Positions 1-8,454 of a stretch of DNA of 40,547 nucleotides are shown here, piece after piece (positions within the stretch are counted from its first letter, which is position 1; each line of letters starts with the position of its first letter). A program made the position numbers and the translations under genes. Source of the DNA: Candidatus Nomurabacteria bacterium (lineage in GTDB: Bacteria > Patescibacteriota > Minisyncoccia > Phycocordibacterales > UBA9973); assembly GCA_943354905.1 (NCBI GenBank), contig CALRDL010000006.1:1-40547 (forward strand), written 5' to 3'. The notes under the pieces are model-generated. The model did not search any database and was not told where the DNA came from. It saw only the letters and a program-made list of their open reading frames with translations.

Positions 1-78
1 CTCGATCCATTTGCTCTCAGGAAAGAAATTGATGAGCTTGTACACAAAATCCAAAAGCTTTCCAAATGGCATTTATGA
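1..78 (+). pseudogene. C-terminal end of an unidentified CDS cut by the window edge
   Basis: Frame 1 is open from the first base and stops at TGA 76-78, giving 25 residues that begin LDPFALRKEIDELVHKIQ. The segment is helical and charged. I cannot name the protein. A tail of this style (L-x-P-F-x-L-R/K-x-x-I-D) would suit an integrase-type transposase, but that is only a guess. It may be an intact gene that continues outside the window; only the 3' end can be seen. Confidence 0.45.
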
Positions 79-182
79 TATACTTTTTGTATTAAAAACT
101 TAATCCGCCCAGATTAATTCTTGGTAACATTATTAGATGAGGCCATACGTTGAGATTAAGTTAGGAAAAGCCACTATTTTGC

Positions 183-211
183 CTCTTCCTATGTTAGCAA
201 CATAGGAAGAG
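183..211. repeat. Perfect 13-bp dyad upstream of hsdM (possible operator)
   Basis: CTCTTCCTATGTT (183-195) and AACATAGGAAGAG (199-211) are exact reverse complements around a 3-nt centre. An 11-nt direct repeat, AGTTAGGAAAA, occurs at 159-169 and 210-220, the second copy touching the dyad. No T-run follows, so it is a poor terminator for the upstream gene. It lies 21 nt before the -35 box of hsdM, a suitable place for an operator read by the HTH domain of HsdM itself (inference). Confidence 0.6.
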
Positions 212-232
212 TTAGGAAAAAGTGTATTACGC

Positions 233-261
233 TTGACATTTGAAACGAATGGGTATATACT
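233..261 (+). promoter_or_regulatory. Consensus sigma70-type promoter of the hsd operon, leaderless
   Basis: TTGACA at 233-238 and TATACT at 256-261 are separated by exactly 17 nt. Six nt separate the -10 box from the ATG at 268, so the predicted +1 is at or next to the A of the start codon. No Shine-Dalgarno sequence is possible in such a short leader. Confidence 0.8.
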
Positions 262-267
262 ATCCTT

Positions 268-1965
268 ATGACTAACAATTATTCAATTAAACAAGCAGCG
301 AAACTATTAGGGGTTAATGAAGATACTTTACGCAACTGGGAAGAAAAGGGTCTTATTAAGCCATTACGTGTTGGAATAAGGCAAGATAGAAAATTCACTC
401 AAGATATAATAAATGAAATAATTGAGAAGGGTTTAGCTCATCCAATTTTAAGTTTAGATAAAGACGCTCCAGAGAAAAAAGAAAAAATGAAATTACCAGA
501 ACTTCAAGCATTTTTATGGAAAAGTGCAGACATACTTCGTGGTAAGGTTGACAGTGGAGATTATAAAACATACATTTTCGGACTTCTTTTTTTAAAAAGA
601 TTAAGTGATACATGGGATGAAGAGTATGAAGATCTTTTAGCAAAATTTCACGATGAAGAACTTGCCAATGCCGACTACAATCATAAATTTCAAATGCCAA
701 AAGATTGTCGCTGGGCAGAAATTCAAAAAGAAGCCATCAATATTGGAGCAAAACTCAATGATGTTTTTGATAAATTAACCACAGCAAACAATCCAAAACT
801 TGATAAGATTTTTAATAATTTAAATTTTGGAGACAAAGATCGTTTTCCAAATGAAACACTTCAACGACTTATAAATCATTTTTCAAGATATAATTTTGGA
901 AACACTTATATTAATTCCGATATTCTTGGTGACGCGTATGAATATCTTATAAAACAATTCGCTACTGATGCAGGCAAAAAAGGAGCAGAGTACTACACTC
1001 CACGCGAAATTGAAAGAGTAATTATAAAAATAATAAAACCTGACGCCAAAAGTCATGTGACAGATATAACATGTGGCTCGGGTGGGTTTTTATTGGAAGC
1101 TTACCATTACGTTCGGGAAAAATTTGGAGACAAAGAAGCTCGCAAAATGTATTTATCAGGACAAGAAATAAATATAGGCACTTATGCAATTGCAAAAATA
1201 AACATGTTCTTGCACGGGCTTGAAAGCACCGACATCCGCCGAGGAGATACACTTGCAGATCCTCAATTCTTAGACAAGGCAGGGAAAATTCAAACTTTTT
1301 CTCATGTGGTTGCAAATTTCCCTTATTCAATCAAAGAGTGGGAATGGGAAACTTTTACACACGACAAACATGCTCGCACAGATGGATACGAACTTCCCCC
1401 AAAGAAAAATGCTGATTACGCCTTTATTCTTCATATCATCAAATCTTTAAACGAAAATGGCAAAGCCGGCATCGTTGTACCTCATGGCGTGCTTTTCAAA
1501 TCCGACACTTCTGGTAGAATTCGCGAACAAGTTTTAAAAAATGACTTGATAGAAGCTATCATCGCAATGCCCGCAAAACTCTTTTCTGGTGTTGGTATTC
1601 CTGTTGCTCTTGTAATACTAAATAAAAATAAGCCAGAAAATCATAAAAACAAAATAATGTTTATTGATGCAGAGCGATATTATCAAGAAGGCAAAAATCA
1701 AAATTCGTTACGTAATCAGGATATAGAAAAAATAGTCTCTGCTTTTGATAATTGGAAAGATATAAATAAATACGCTCGAGTGATTAGTGCTGAAGAAATA
1801 AAAGAAAATGATTATAACTTAAATGTTCGTAGATATATTGACTCGTCGGAGATAGAGGAAAAAATTGATGTTTCTATTGTGTGGAAAGAGTTGAAACAAA
1901 TTGAAAAGGAGAAAGAAGAAATTAACAAAAAAGTCGAGGGATACTTAAAAGAATTAAAATATTAA
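268..1965 (+). CDS. hsdM: Type I restriction-modification DNA methyltransferase (HsdM) with N-terminal MerR-type HTH
   Basis: This is the modification subunit of a type I R-M complex, an N6-adenine methyltransferase that works with HsdS. Residues 5-53 form a MerR-like winged HTH (YSIKQAAKLLGVNEDTLRNW, then a basic wing). Residues 75-230 match the HsdM N-terminal helical domain. YTPRE (243-247) precedes SAM motif I, DITCGSGG (266-273). Motif IV reads NFPY (350-353) instead of the usual NPPF/NPPY. The C-terminus (about 530-565) is a charged coiled coil. At 565 aa it is somewhat longer than a standard HsdM because of the HTH. dinD follows 4 nt downstream. Family assignment is secure. A regulatory role for the HTH is inference. 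Confidence 0.93.
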   Translation: MTNNYSIKQAAKLLGVNEDTLRNWEEKGLIKPLRVGIRQDRKFTQDIINEIIEKGLAHPILSLDKDAPEKKEKMKLPELQAFLWKSADILRGKVDSGDYKTYIFGLLFLKRLSDTWDEEYEDLLAKFHDEELANADYNHKFQMPKDCRWAEIQKEAINIGAKLNDVFDKLTTANNPKLDKIFNNLNFGDKDRFPNETLQRLINHFSRYNFGNTYINSDILGDAYEYLIKQFATDAGKKGAEYYTPREIERVIIKIIKPDAKSHVTDITCGSGGFLLEAYHYVREKFGDKEARKMYLSGQEINIGTYAIAKINMFLHGLESTDIRRGDTLADPQFLDKAGKIQTFSHVVANFPYSIKEWEWETFTHDKHARTDGYELPPKKNADYAFILHIIKSLNENGKAGIVVPHGVLFKSDTSGRIREQVLKNDLIEAIIAMPAKLFSGVGIPVALVILNKNKPENHKNKIMFIDAERYYQEGKNQNSLRNQDIEKIVSAFDNWKDINKYARVISAEEIKENDYNLNVRRYIDSSEIEEKIDVSIVWKELKQIEKEKEEINKKVEGYLKELKY

Positions 1966-1969
1966 ATTT

Positions 1970-2800
1970 ATGGATAAAGCACTTATACAAATACAAGAAG
2001 ATTTAGAATCAATAAAAAGAACATCGAATGATAAGGATTCAATGGAGTTTTGGCACGCTCGTGATTTGATGCTGGTGCTTGGATATACAACATGGCGACA
2101 GTTTGCAGAAGCTATTGAGAGAGCAAAAGAAGCTTGTAAAATAAGCAATCAGCCTGTGGATAACCACTTTTTGCCGGCGCCAGCAAAAAGTTCCGGTGGT
2201 CGCCCTAAAGAGGACTTTTTCCTTACTCGTTATGCATGTTATCTCATTGCTCAAAATGGCGATCCCAGAAAACCGCAAATTGCTCTCGCTCAGACATACT
2301 TTGCGACACAAACTCGTAAACAAGAATTGCTTGAACATAGAGAGTACGAAAATAAAAGGCTAGAAGCACGAGCAAAATTAAAAGATACTGAAAAAGGTAT
2401 TGAATCTACAATATATCAGCGAGGAATTAAACTTTCTGTGGAGTTCGCAACATTTAAAAATAAACACATAGAAGCATTGTATGGCGGTGTCACAGCAAGC
2501 CAGTTAAAAAGAGTTAGAAAAATTCCCACAGGTAGATCCTTGGCGGATTTTGACAGTCACGTTGAATTAAAAGCAAAAGATTTTGTGCTCGCGATGACAG
2601 ATCATAATATTAAAGAGAAAAATCTTCAAGGCCATTATCAAATGACCGAAGAAGTGATAAAAAACAGTAAAGCTACAAGGCAGACGCTTTTGTCTCGTGG
2701 AATAAAACCAGAAAATCTTAAAGCAGAGGAAGATTTGAAAAAGATTGAAAGTCGAAGAAAAAAAGAATTAAAAGCATCTGCGGTTAAAAAATTAAAATAA
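1970..2800 (+). CDS. dinD: DinD-like DNA damage-inducible protein D
   Basis: The 276-aa protein has the layout and length of E. coli DinD (274 aa). The N-terminal Bro-N-like part contains FWHARDLMLVLGYTTWRQF (about 26-44) and a GRPKEDFFLTRYACYLIAQNG block (about 76-96). A helical basic C-terminal half ends in a Lys-rich tail. In E. coli DinD is SOS-induced and has been linked to inhibition of RecA filaments; the substrate here is unknown. dinD genes are recurrent passengers of type I R-M operons, and this one sits between hsdM and a DUF2130 gene with 2-4 nt spacing, so it is almost certainly cotranscribed. Confidence 0.85.
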   Translation: MDKALIQIQEDLESIKRTSNDKDSMEFWHARDLMLVLGYTTWRQFAEAIERAKEACKISNQPVDNHFLPAPAKSSGGRPKEDFFLTRYACYLIAQNGDPRKPQIALAQTYFATQTRKQELLEHREYENKRLEARAKLKDTEKGIESTIYQRGIKLSVEFATFKNKHIEALYGGVTASQLKRVRKIPTGRSLADFDSHVELKAKDFVLAMTDHNIKEKNLQGHYQMTEEVIKNSKATRQTLLSRGIKPENLKAEEDLKKIESRRKKELKASAVKKLK

Positions 2801-2802
2801 AA

Positions 2803-3984
2803 ATGAAAAACGATACAAAAAATATAAACTGTCCGAATTGTGGTGAATTGATTTCAATCGACGATGCCTTGACGAGCCAAATGGAAGCAAAGTATAAAAA
2901 AGAATTTGAAGAAAAAGAAAATATATTAAGAAGTTCAATTGAAAAAGAAAATGGAGAAAAACTTCTTGAACAAGAAAAACTTCTTGAAAAACGTGTTAAA
3001 CAAAAAATAGAAAAAGAATCAGAGTCCGAAAAGAAATATATGGCGGAACAATTAACTGAAACAGAAGCGAAACTTAAAGAAGCTCGAAAAGATGCACTTG
3101 AAGCTATAAAAGAAAAACAAAAAATTAAAGACGAAAAAGATGCTTTTGCGTTGGAGAAAGAAAAACAATTAAATGAAGAAAGAAAAAAGATAGAAGAAGA
3201 AGCATCTAAAAAAGCGACAGAGGCAAAACAGGCTGAAATTGATCAATATAAAAAACAAGTTTCTGATGCTCAGAAGGCTAACGATGAATTAAATAGAAAA
3301 CTAGCCCAAGGCTCACAACAGACACAGGGGGAAGTGCAAGAAATAATTTTAGAAGAACTTTTAAAATCTGAATTTATATATGATGACATAGCTCCTGTTC
3401 CCAAAGGGGTTAACGGTGCTGATGTGATACAAACTGTTAAAACAAAAAATAGTATTGAATGCGGTAAGATAATTTGGGAATCAAAGAAAACTAAAACTTG
3501 GACAGAAGGTTGGATACAGAAGCTCAAAGATGATCAAAGATTAGTAAAAGCTGACCTTGCAGTGATTGTTACTTCTGCTATGCCTCAAGGAACCAGCGGC
3601 ATCATACAAAAAGATGGTGTTTGGATTTGTGATATCAAACTTGCAATATCAATCGCTACGCTACTAAGACAATCTCTTGAAGCTGTTTCCAGAGAAAAAA
3701 CAATGTCTGTAGGTAAAAACGAAAAAATAGAGATTTTGTATTCCTATATAAATAGTACTGAATTTAGACAAAGAATAGAAACTATTGTTGAAACTTTTTC
3801 TTCAATGAAATTATCTTTAGATAAAGAGAAAGTCTATTTTGAAAAATCTTGGGCGGAACAAGAAAAACAAATTCAGAAAGTTATTAAAAATACTGTCGGT
3901 ATTTATGGTGACATGAGCGGCATTGTTCAATTACAAAAGATTGAAGCGTTAGAATTACCAGAACCATCTAAAAAGAAGAATTAA
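2803..3984 (+). CDS. DUF2130 protein: coiled coil plus PD-(D/E)XK-like domain
   Basis: The N-terminus carries a half zinc ribbon (CPNCG, residues 10-14). Residues about 28-170 form a long, highly charged coiled coil. The C-terminal domain has the DUF2130 pattern SEFIYDDIAPVPKGVNGADV, then IIWESKKTKTW, in which the E-x-K pair fits a restriction-endonuclease-like fold. The protein has 393 aa. No reaction is established for the family, but it is frequently encoded next to type I R-M genes. It lies 2 nt after dinD. A TATAAT-like hexamer at 3986-3991 after the gene might start a shorter downstream transcript. Family call is good; nuclease activity is inference. Confidence 0.8.
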   Translation: MKNDTKNINCPNCGELISIDDALTSQMEAKYKKEFEEKENILRSSIEKENGEKLLEQEKLLEKRVKQKIEKESESEKKYMAEQLTETEAKLKEARKDALEAIKEKQKIKDEKDAFALEKEKQLNEERKKIEEEASKKATEAKQAEIDQYKKQVSDAQKANDELNRKLAQGSQQTQGEVQEIILEELLKSEFIYDDIAPVPKGVNGADVIQTVKTKNSIECGKIIWESKKTKTWTEGWIQKLKDDQRLVKADLAVIVTSAMPQGTSGIIQKDGVWICDIKLAISIATLLRQSLEAVSREKTMSVGKNEKIEILYSYINSTEFRQRIETIVETFSSMKLSLDKEKVYFEKSWAEQEKQIQKVIKNTVGIYGDMSGIVQLQKIEALELPEPSKKKN

Positions 3985-4006
3985 TTATAATTAATAATAA
4001 AAAAAT

Positions 4007-4321
4007 ATGAAAGAAAAATTTCTACACGCAATTGATAATAAATTAAAGATAAGCATTACTTTTAATGCAAAGAAAAAAGGTCAAATAACAAGAGAATGCA
4101 TACCTTTTGACTTTGGGGCTTCTCAAAAGATAGATGCTATTAATAAAATAGAAAAATATCATATTTGGGATTTGAATAGTCCTGATGGTCCCCATAATCT
4201 TGCCTTAAATCCTGATGAGGTTATTGAGATAGAAGTTTTAAATGAAAATTTCGACCCGGCTGATTATGTGACTTGGCAACCAAAATGGATATATAAAAGA
4301 GATTGGGGAAATAAGTCATAA
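4007..4321 (+). CDS. Small conserved-looking protein of the R-M operon, function unknown
   Basis: A 104-aa acidic protein, probably a single beta-rich domain: a run of short strands (KISITFNAKKKG, RECIPFDFG), then KYHIWDLNSPDGPHNLALNP and a Trp-rich end (WQPKWIYKRDW). The pattern loosely recalls a WYL/Sm-like fold, as in small regulators of defence loci, but I do not recognise a named family. The start is the first ATG after a 22-nt gap. The stop codon overlaps the hsdS start by one base (TAATG), implying translational coupling. A role in controlling or assembling the R-M complex is only context inference. Confidence 0.6.
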   Translation: MKEKFLHAIDNKLKISITFNAKKKGQITRECIPFDFGASQKIDAINKIEKYHIWDLNSPDGPHNLALNPDEVIEIEVLNENFDPADYVTWQPKWIYKRDWGNKS

Positions 4322-4884
4322 TGTATATGAAAACTAATTTATTACAAAAAAGTATTTCAAATGGCTGGCAAGTAAAATCATTTAATGATTGTTTTGATGT
4401 TGCATCTAAATTACAAGGCTTAAAAAAAATTGATTATAGAGAACAAGGAAAATATCCAATTATTGATCAAGCACAGAATTTTATTACTGGCTACACAGAT
4501 AGTAATGATTTAATTCAAGAAAAAATACCAGCAATAGTTTTTGGTGACCACACAAGAATACTAAAATACATTGATTTTCCTTATGTACTGGGAAACGATG
4601 GAACTAAAATAATTTGGGCAAAAAAAGAAAATGACCCAAAGTTTTTATTTTATTCTTTACTAAGATTGGAAATTCCAAATACGGGATACAATCGCCATTT
4701 TAAATATTTAGAACAATCAAGATTTTCTCTTCCATTGAAACCTGAGCAAGTAAAAATCTCTGAAATTCTTTCATCCGTTGATGAGAAAATCTCGGTTAAT
4801 AAAAAATTAAAAGAGAAACTTACACAATTAAAAAAGGGATTAATGTCGGATCTTTTGAGTGGAAAAGTTAGAACAAATAAATGA
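4321..4884 (+). CDS. hsdS: Half-size type I specificity subunit (HsdS, one target-recognition domain)
   Basis: HsdS chooses the DNA site of the complex. The 187 aa contain one target-recognition domain: GWQVKSFNDCFDV (about 14-26), YPIIDQAQNFITGYT (about 44-58), the central VFGDHTRILKYIDFP, and YNRHFKYLEQSRFSLPL near its end. One conserved helical spacer follows (EILSSVDEKISVNKKLKEKL) and ends LLSGKVR. Typical HsdS has two such units in about 400 aa, so this one would have to dimerise and read a palindromic site, or it is a truncated derivative. ATG 4321 overlaps the upstream stop; M3 at 4327 is an alternative start. Its own stop overlaps the next ATG (ATGA). Confidence 0.85.
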   Translation: MYMKTNLLQKSISNGWQVKSFNDCFDVASKLQGLKKIDYREQGKYPIIDQAQNFITGYTDSNDLIQEKIPAIVFGDHTRILKYIDFPYVLGNDGTKIIWAKKENDPKFLFYSLLRLEIPNTGYNRHFKYLEQSRFSLPLKPEQVKISEILSSVDEKISVNKKLKEKLTQLKKGLMSDLLSGKVRTNK

Positions 4885-5537
4885 ATACAATAACACAATT
4901 ACATACAACTTTTTCACCAACCCCAACAGATACTCTTCAAAATTATCTTTGGAAGAAAATAGACAATACGTGGAATTCAGAATCTTACGAATATGCTTTG
5001 AGAAAAAATATAGCCTATTATTTTCAATATTTACAGTACTTGGATTATGAAATTAATAGAGATTTAAGTAGACATGTAGTAATAGTTAAAATGCTTTATA
5101 AAACTTTTATTATAGTTGCCTTTAGTATTATAGAAGCATTGATTTATCATGACTTGAAAAAGAAAAATTTAATTAAGAAGGAAGAGTATGAAGAAATAGG
5201 AAAATATTGTAATAATATACAAAATTCAGACTTACGAATCAATACAATTGTCTTTAAAAAGAAGAATGACGGAGTATTGCTTGACGAATTTTTGAAAACG
5301 AAGGATTTATTTAGAAGGGCAAAGGATAGTGATCTTTTTGGAAACGATAGTGGCTTGTACTCTAAATTTAATGGTATGAGAAAATTGAGGGATAAAGTAC
5401 ATATTCATATTTCTGATCTTCAAAAAGAAACAGATTATAATATGTTTAATAAAGAAGTGTATAAAAGAAACAAAGAAACATTTTTATATATTTATTCAGT
5501 TTATTTTGGTTTAGAAGATTTAACATTAGCAATATGA
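4881..5537 (+). CDS. HEPN-like protein inserted between hsdS and hsdR (candidate RNase effector)
   Basis: A 218-aa, mostly helical protein that I do not recognise by name. A hydrophobic helix IIVAFSIIEALIYHDL lies at about 77-92. Residues 166-176 read MRKLRDKVHIH, giving R170-D-x4-H176 (and R167-x6-H174). This matches the Rx4-6H signature, with a polar residue after Arg, that marks HEPN RNases. HEPN proteins often act as toxins or abortive-infection effectors. ATGA overlaps at both ends (4881-4884 with hsdS, 5534-5537 with hsdR) show that it is built into the operon and translationally coupled. The position recalls PrrC, an anticodon nuclease kept next to a type Ic hsd locus, but this protein lacks the ABC ATPase part. 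Activity is inference. Confidence 0.65.
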   Translation: MNTITQLHTTFSPTPTDTLQNYLWKKIDNTWNSESYEYALRKNIAYYFQYLQYLDYEINRDLSRHVVIVKMLYKTFIIVAFSIIEALIYHDLKKKNLIKKEEYEEIGKYCNNIQNSDLRINTIVFKKKNDGVLLDEFLKTKDLFRRAKDSDLFGNDSGLYSKFNGMRKLRDKVHIHISDLQKETDYNMFNKEVYKRNKETFLYIYSVYFGLEDLTLAI

Positions 5538-8452
5538 AATTCAACGAACAATATACAATTGAAAATCACATTATAGAGTTTATTCAAAAAGAGCTTGGTT
5601 TTGAATATATCAAGCCAGAGATTTTTGAGAAGTTTCACTATTATGAAAATGAATATATTGCAGAACCACTTTTGCAGGATGCTATTCGCAAAATTAATGG
5701 AAAAGTAGAAAGCGGAGAGATGAGAAATATTATTCAAATAATTCGTAGAGTGGAAACAAATAAAGAATTTTTAAATTTATTGCGAAAAGGTGTTGATCTG
5801 ATAGATTCTGATACTCGCAAAACAAAAAATTATAAAATTATTGATTTTGATAATATAGACAATAACCATTTTGTCGTTACTAATCAATTTTATTTTGCGG
5901 GGAATGCTGAAAACATCCGACCCGACATTATTATTTTCTTAAATGGGATTCCAATAGTTGATATTGAAGCCAAAAGTCCCACAGCTTCCGAGCAAGTTGA
6001 TTACGCTATTGCTATAGGACAGATAAAACGTTATGAAAGAAACGCAAAAAGCCTTTTTATCTCAAATTGCTTTAACATCGCCACAGATGGCATCAAAACG
6101 GTTTATGGGGCTACTTTTGCACCAGAATTGGGTTTTCTAGAGTGGAAAGACAAAGAGCTTGAAGAACAATATGGGGGCAAATTGGAGAGCACTCTTGTTT
6201 CTCTCTTAGCTCCACGTAATTTATTAGATATAATTCAAAATTTTATAGTTTTTGAAGATACAGACGATGGTTCAATTAAAAAAGTAGCGAGATATCAACA
6301 ATTTAGGGCGACAAATAAAATTTTTGAACGTGTTAAAGAAGGAAAACAAAAGAGAGGTCTTGTTTGGCACACTCAAGGGTCAGGAAAAAGTTTGACTATG
6401 TTTTTCACAGCTTGGAAATTACGTTACGAAAAACTTTTACAAAATCCTAAGGTTTTTGTGTTAGTGGATAGAGTAGATTTAGATGATCAAATTTTTGAAA
6501 CTTTTTTAAACTGCGGTGGGGAAAATGTTGAAAGAGTGACGTCTAGAGAGCAATTATTAAAAGTTATTGGATCAGACGAAGCTGGAATTTTTATTTCAAC
6601 AGTTCACAAGTTTGATGAAAATATTAAAGATATAAAAAATGAAGCCTCAAATATTATTGTTTTAATTGACGAAGCACACCGTACGCAATACGGAAGCATG
6701 GGCATATTTTTAAGACATGCTTTACCAAATGCCAGTTTTATTGGATTTACTGGAACTCCAATATCTAAAACGCATGAAGAATTTGGGCTTTTAACTTCCG
6801 GTAATCCTGAAAGATATCTTGATTATTATTCTATAAAACAAGCAATAGAAGACAATGCTACTGTTCCTGTCGTTTATGAAGCAAGATTGTCAAAATTCTC
6901 AATTGATGAAAAAGAAATTGATGCTCAATTTGATATGGCAACAAGTGATTTATCAGTAGAACAAAAAGATTTGCTTTCTAAAAAATATAGCAAAAAAGAA
7001 GCTTTCACTAAACTAGAAAAAAGAATGGAAGCTATTGCCAGAGATATTTATGAACATTTTAATACCTATGTTGCTCCTGCGGGATTTAAGGCACAAGTTG
7101 TTTGCTATGACAGAGAAACCACGGCTAGATATAAAGAAATTTTTGATCAAATAATGCCAAAGGAATATTCTGAAGTTATTTATTCACCGGGCGAAGTCAA
7201 TACTGATTCTCCTGAACTCAGTAAATATAATAAAACTAAAAGTGAGATAAAAGAAGCCGTAAAGAAATTTAAGGATAAAAATAATCCACTTAAATTTTTA
7301 CTTGTGTGCGATATGCTTTTGACTGGATTTGACGCCCCTGTTGAACAAGCTATGTATTTAGATAAACCCTTGCAACATCATAATCTTTTGCAGGCAATTG
7401 CACGCACGAACAGAACCTATCCGCAAAAAACAAACGGTTTGATAATTGACTATTATGGTATTACTAGAAATTTAAAAGACGCCTTAGATTTTGATGAAAG
7501 CGAAATAGCAGATTCTATGATAGATATGGATTCTATTAAAAAAGATTTTGAAATCAGTTTTGAAAAAGTAAATAAAATCTTTCATAGAATAAATACCGAA
7601 GATCCTAGAATGGAAAACTTGCGAAAATGCTTCGATATTTTTCGAGATAATTCTGAAAAACAAGAAGATTTTAAAGAAGGATGGAATAAGTTAAAAATAT
7701 TTTACGAAATAATTTCCCCAGACCCTTATCTTTTACCATTTACAAGACAAGTGGAGTGGTTTGCTTGTTTTTATATAGCCTTTAAAAAAGAATTTGAAGC
7801 AGACACTCGAGATGTTCACGCACTTCTTTTTGAATATGGTTCAAAACTAAAATCAATAATTCAATCCAAGGTAGACTACGAAGGAATTATGAAAAACTAT
7901 ACACCTATCAGGCTAGATCAGCTTGCAGAACTTGAAAAATACAAAGACCCAGATGAAGACAAAGCTAGAATGCTTGAGCGAGCTTTAAATTATGAAATTT
8001 CAATAAATTTTGACACAAGCCCAATATTCAAGAAATTTTCTGAAAGATTAACACTTATTAAAACAGAGTTTGAAAAGCGTCAGGTAGCTTTACAAGAAAC
8101 ACTAAAAAAATTACATATCCTAGCGGATGATATTAAAAAAGTTGATGTTGAAGCAAAGGACTTAGGTCTTAATATGGAACAATTTGCACTTTATTCTTTA
8201 TCAAGGGAAGAGGGCTATGTGAAAGAAGTTGAAAAAGATGCACTTAAACAATTTTCAATTGATTTATCTAAATATTTAGATGATTTACTGGATGAAGGTT
8301 GGCAAGATACAATTAGAAGAGAAGACTTACTAAAAGATATAAAAAGACAAGTCCAACAAATGCTCCTACAAGAATATAAAGAAAGTTTGATAGTTAATAA
8401 TTTTCAGAAATATCTTAATAGATTAATTGATATAATTTTGAAAAAGTTTTAA
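5534..8452 (+). CDS. hsdR: Type I restriction endonuclease and translocase subunit (HsdR)
   Basis: HsdR uses ATP to pull DNA through the bound complex and cuts it at a distance. The N-terminal PD-(D/E)XK nuclease shows D131 and E145-A-K147 (RPDIIIF, IVDIEAKSP). The SF2 motor shows Walker A HTQGSGKS (279-286), the LIDEAHRTQYG box (377-387), motif III FTGTPI (405-410) and, in the second RecA lobe, CDMLLTGFDAP and an Arg-finger segment IARTNRTYP. The C-terminal helical part (about 700-972) would contact HsdM/HsdS. The 972-aa length is normal and no catalytic residue appears lost, so restriction should be active. It overlaps the HEPN-like gene by 4 nt. Confidence 0.96.
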   Translation: MKFNEQYTIENHIIEFIQKELGFEYIKPEIFEKFHYYENEYIAEPLLQDAIRKINGKVESGEMRNIIQIIRRVETNKEFLNLLRKGVDLIDSDTRKTKNYKIIDFDNIDNNHFVVTNQFYFAGNAENIRPDIIIFLNGIPIVDIEAKSPTASEQVDYAIAIGQIKRYERNAKSLFISNCFNIATDGIKTVYGATFAPELGFLEWKDKELEEQYGGKLESTLVSLLAPRNLLDIIQNFIVFEDTDDGSIKKVARYQQFRATNKIFERVKEGKQKRGLVWHTQGSGKSLTMFFTAWKLRYEKLLQNPKVFVLVDRVDLDDQIFETFLNCGGENVERVTSREQLLKVIGSDEAGIFISTVHKFDENIKDIKNEASNIIVLIDEAHRTQYGSMGIFLRHALPNASFIGFTGTPISKTHEEFGLLTSGNPERYLDYYSIKQAIEDNATVPVVYEARLSKFSIDEKEIDAQFDMATSDLSVEQKDLLSKKYSKKEAFTKLEKRMEAIARDIYEHFNTYVAPAGFKAQVVCYDRETTARYKEIFDQIMPKEYSEVIYSPGEVNTDSPELSKYNKTKSEIKEAVKKFKDKNNPLKFLLVCDMLLTGFDAPVEQAMYLDKPLQHHNLLQAIARTNRTYPQKTNGLIIDYYGITRNLKDALDFDESEIADSMIDMDSIKKDFEISFEKVNKIFHRINTEDPRMENLRKCFDIFRDNSEKQEDFKEGWNKLKIFYEIISPDPYLLPFTRQVEWFACFYIAFKKEFEADTRDVHALLFEYGSKLKSIIQSKVDYEGIMKNYTPIRLDQLAELEKYKDPDEDKARMLERALNYEISINFDTSPIFKKFSERLTLIKTEFEKRQVALQETLKKLHILADDIKKVDVEAKDLGLNMEQFALYSLSREEGYVKEVEKDALKQFSIDLSKYLDDLLDEGWQDTIRREDLLKDIKRQVQQMLLQEYKESLIVNNFQKYLNRLIDIILKKF

Positions 8453-8454
8453 TT

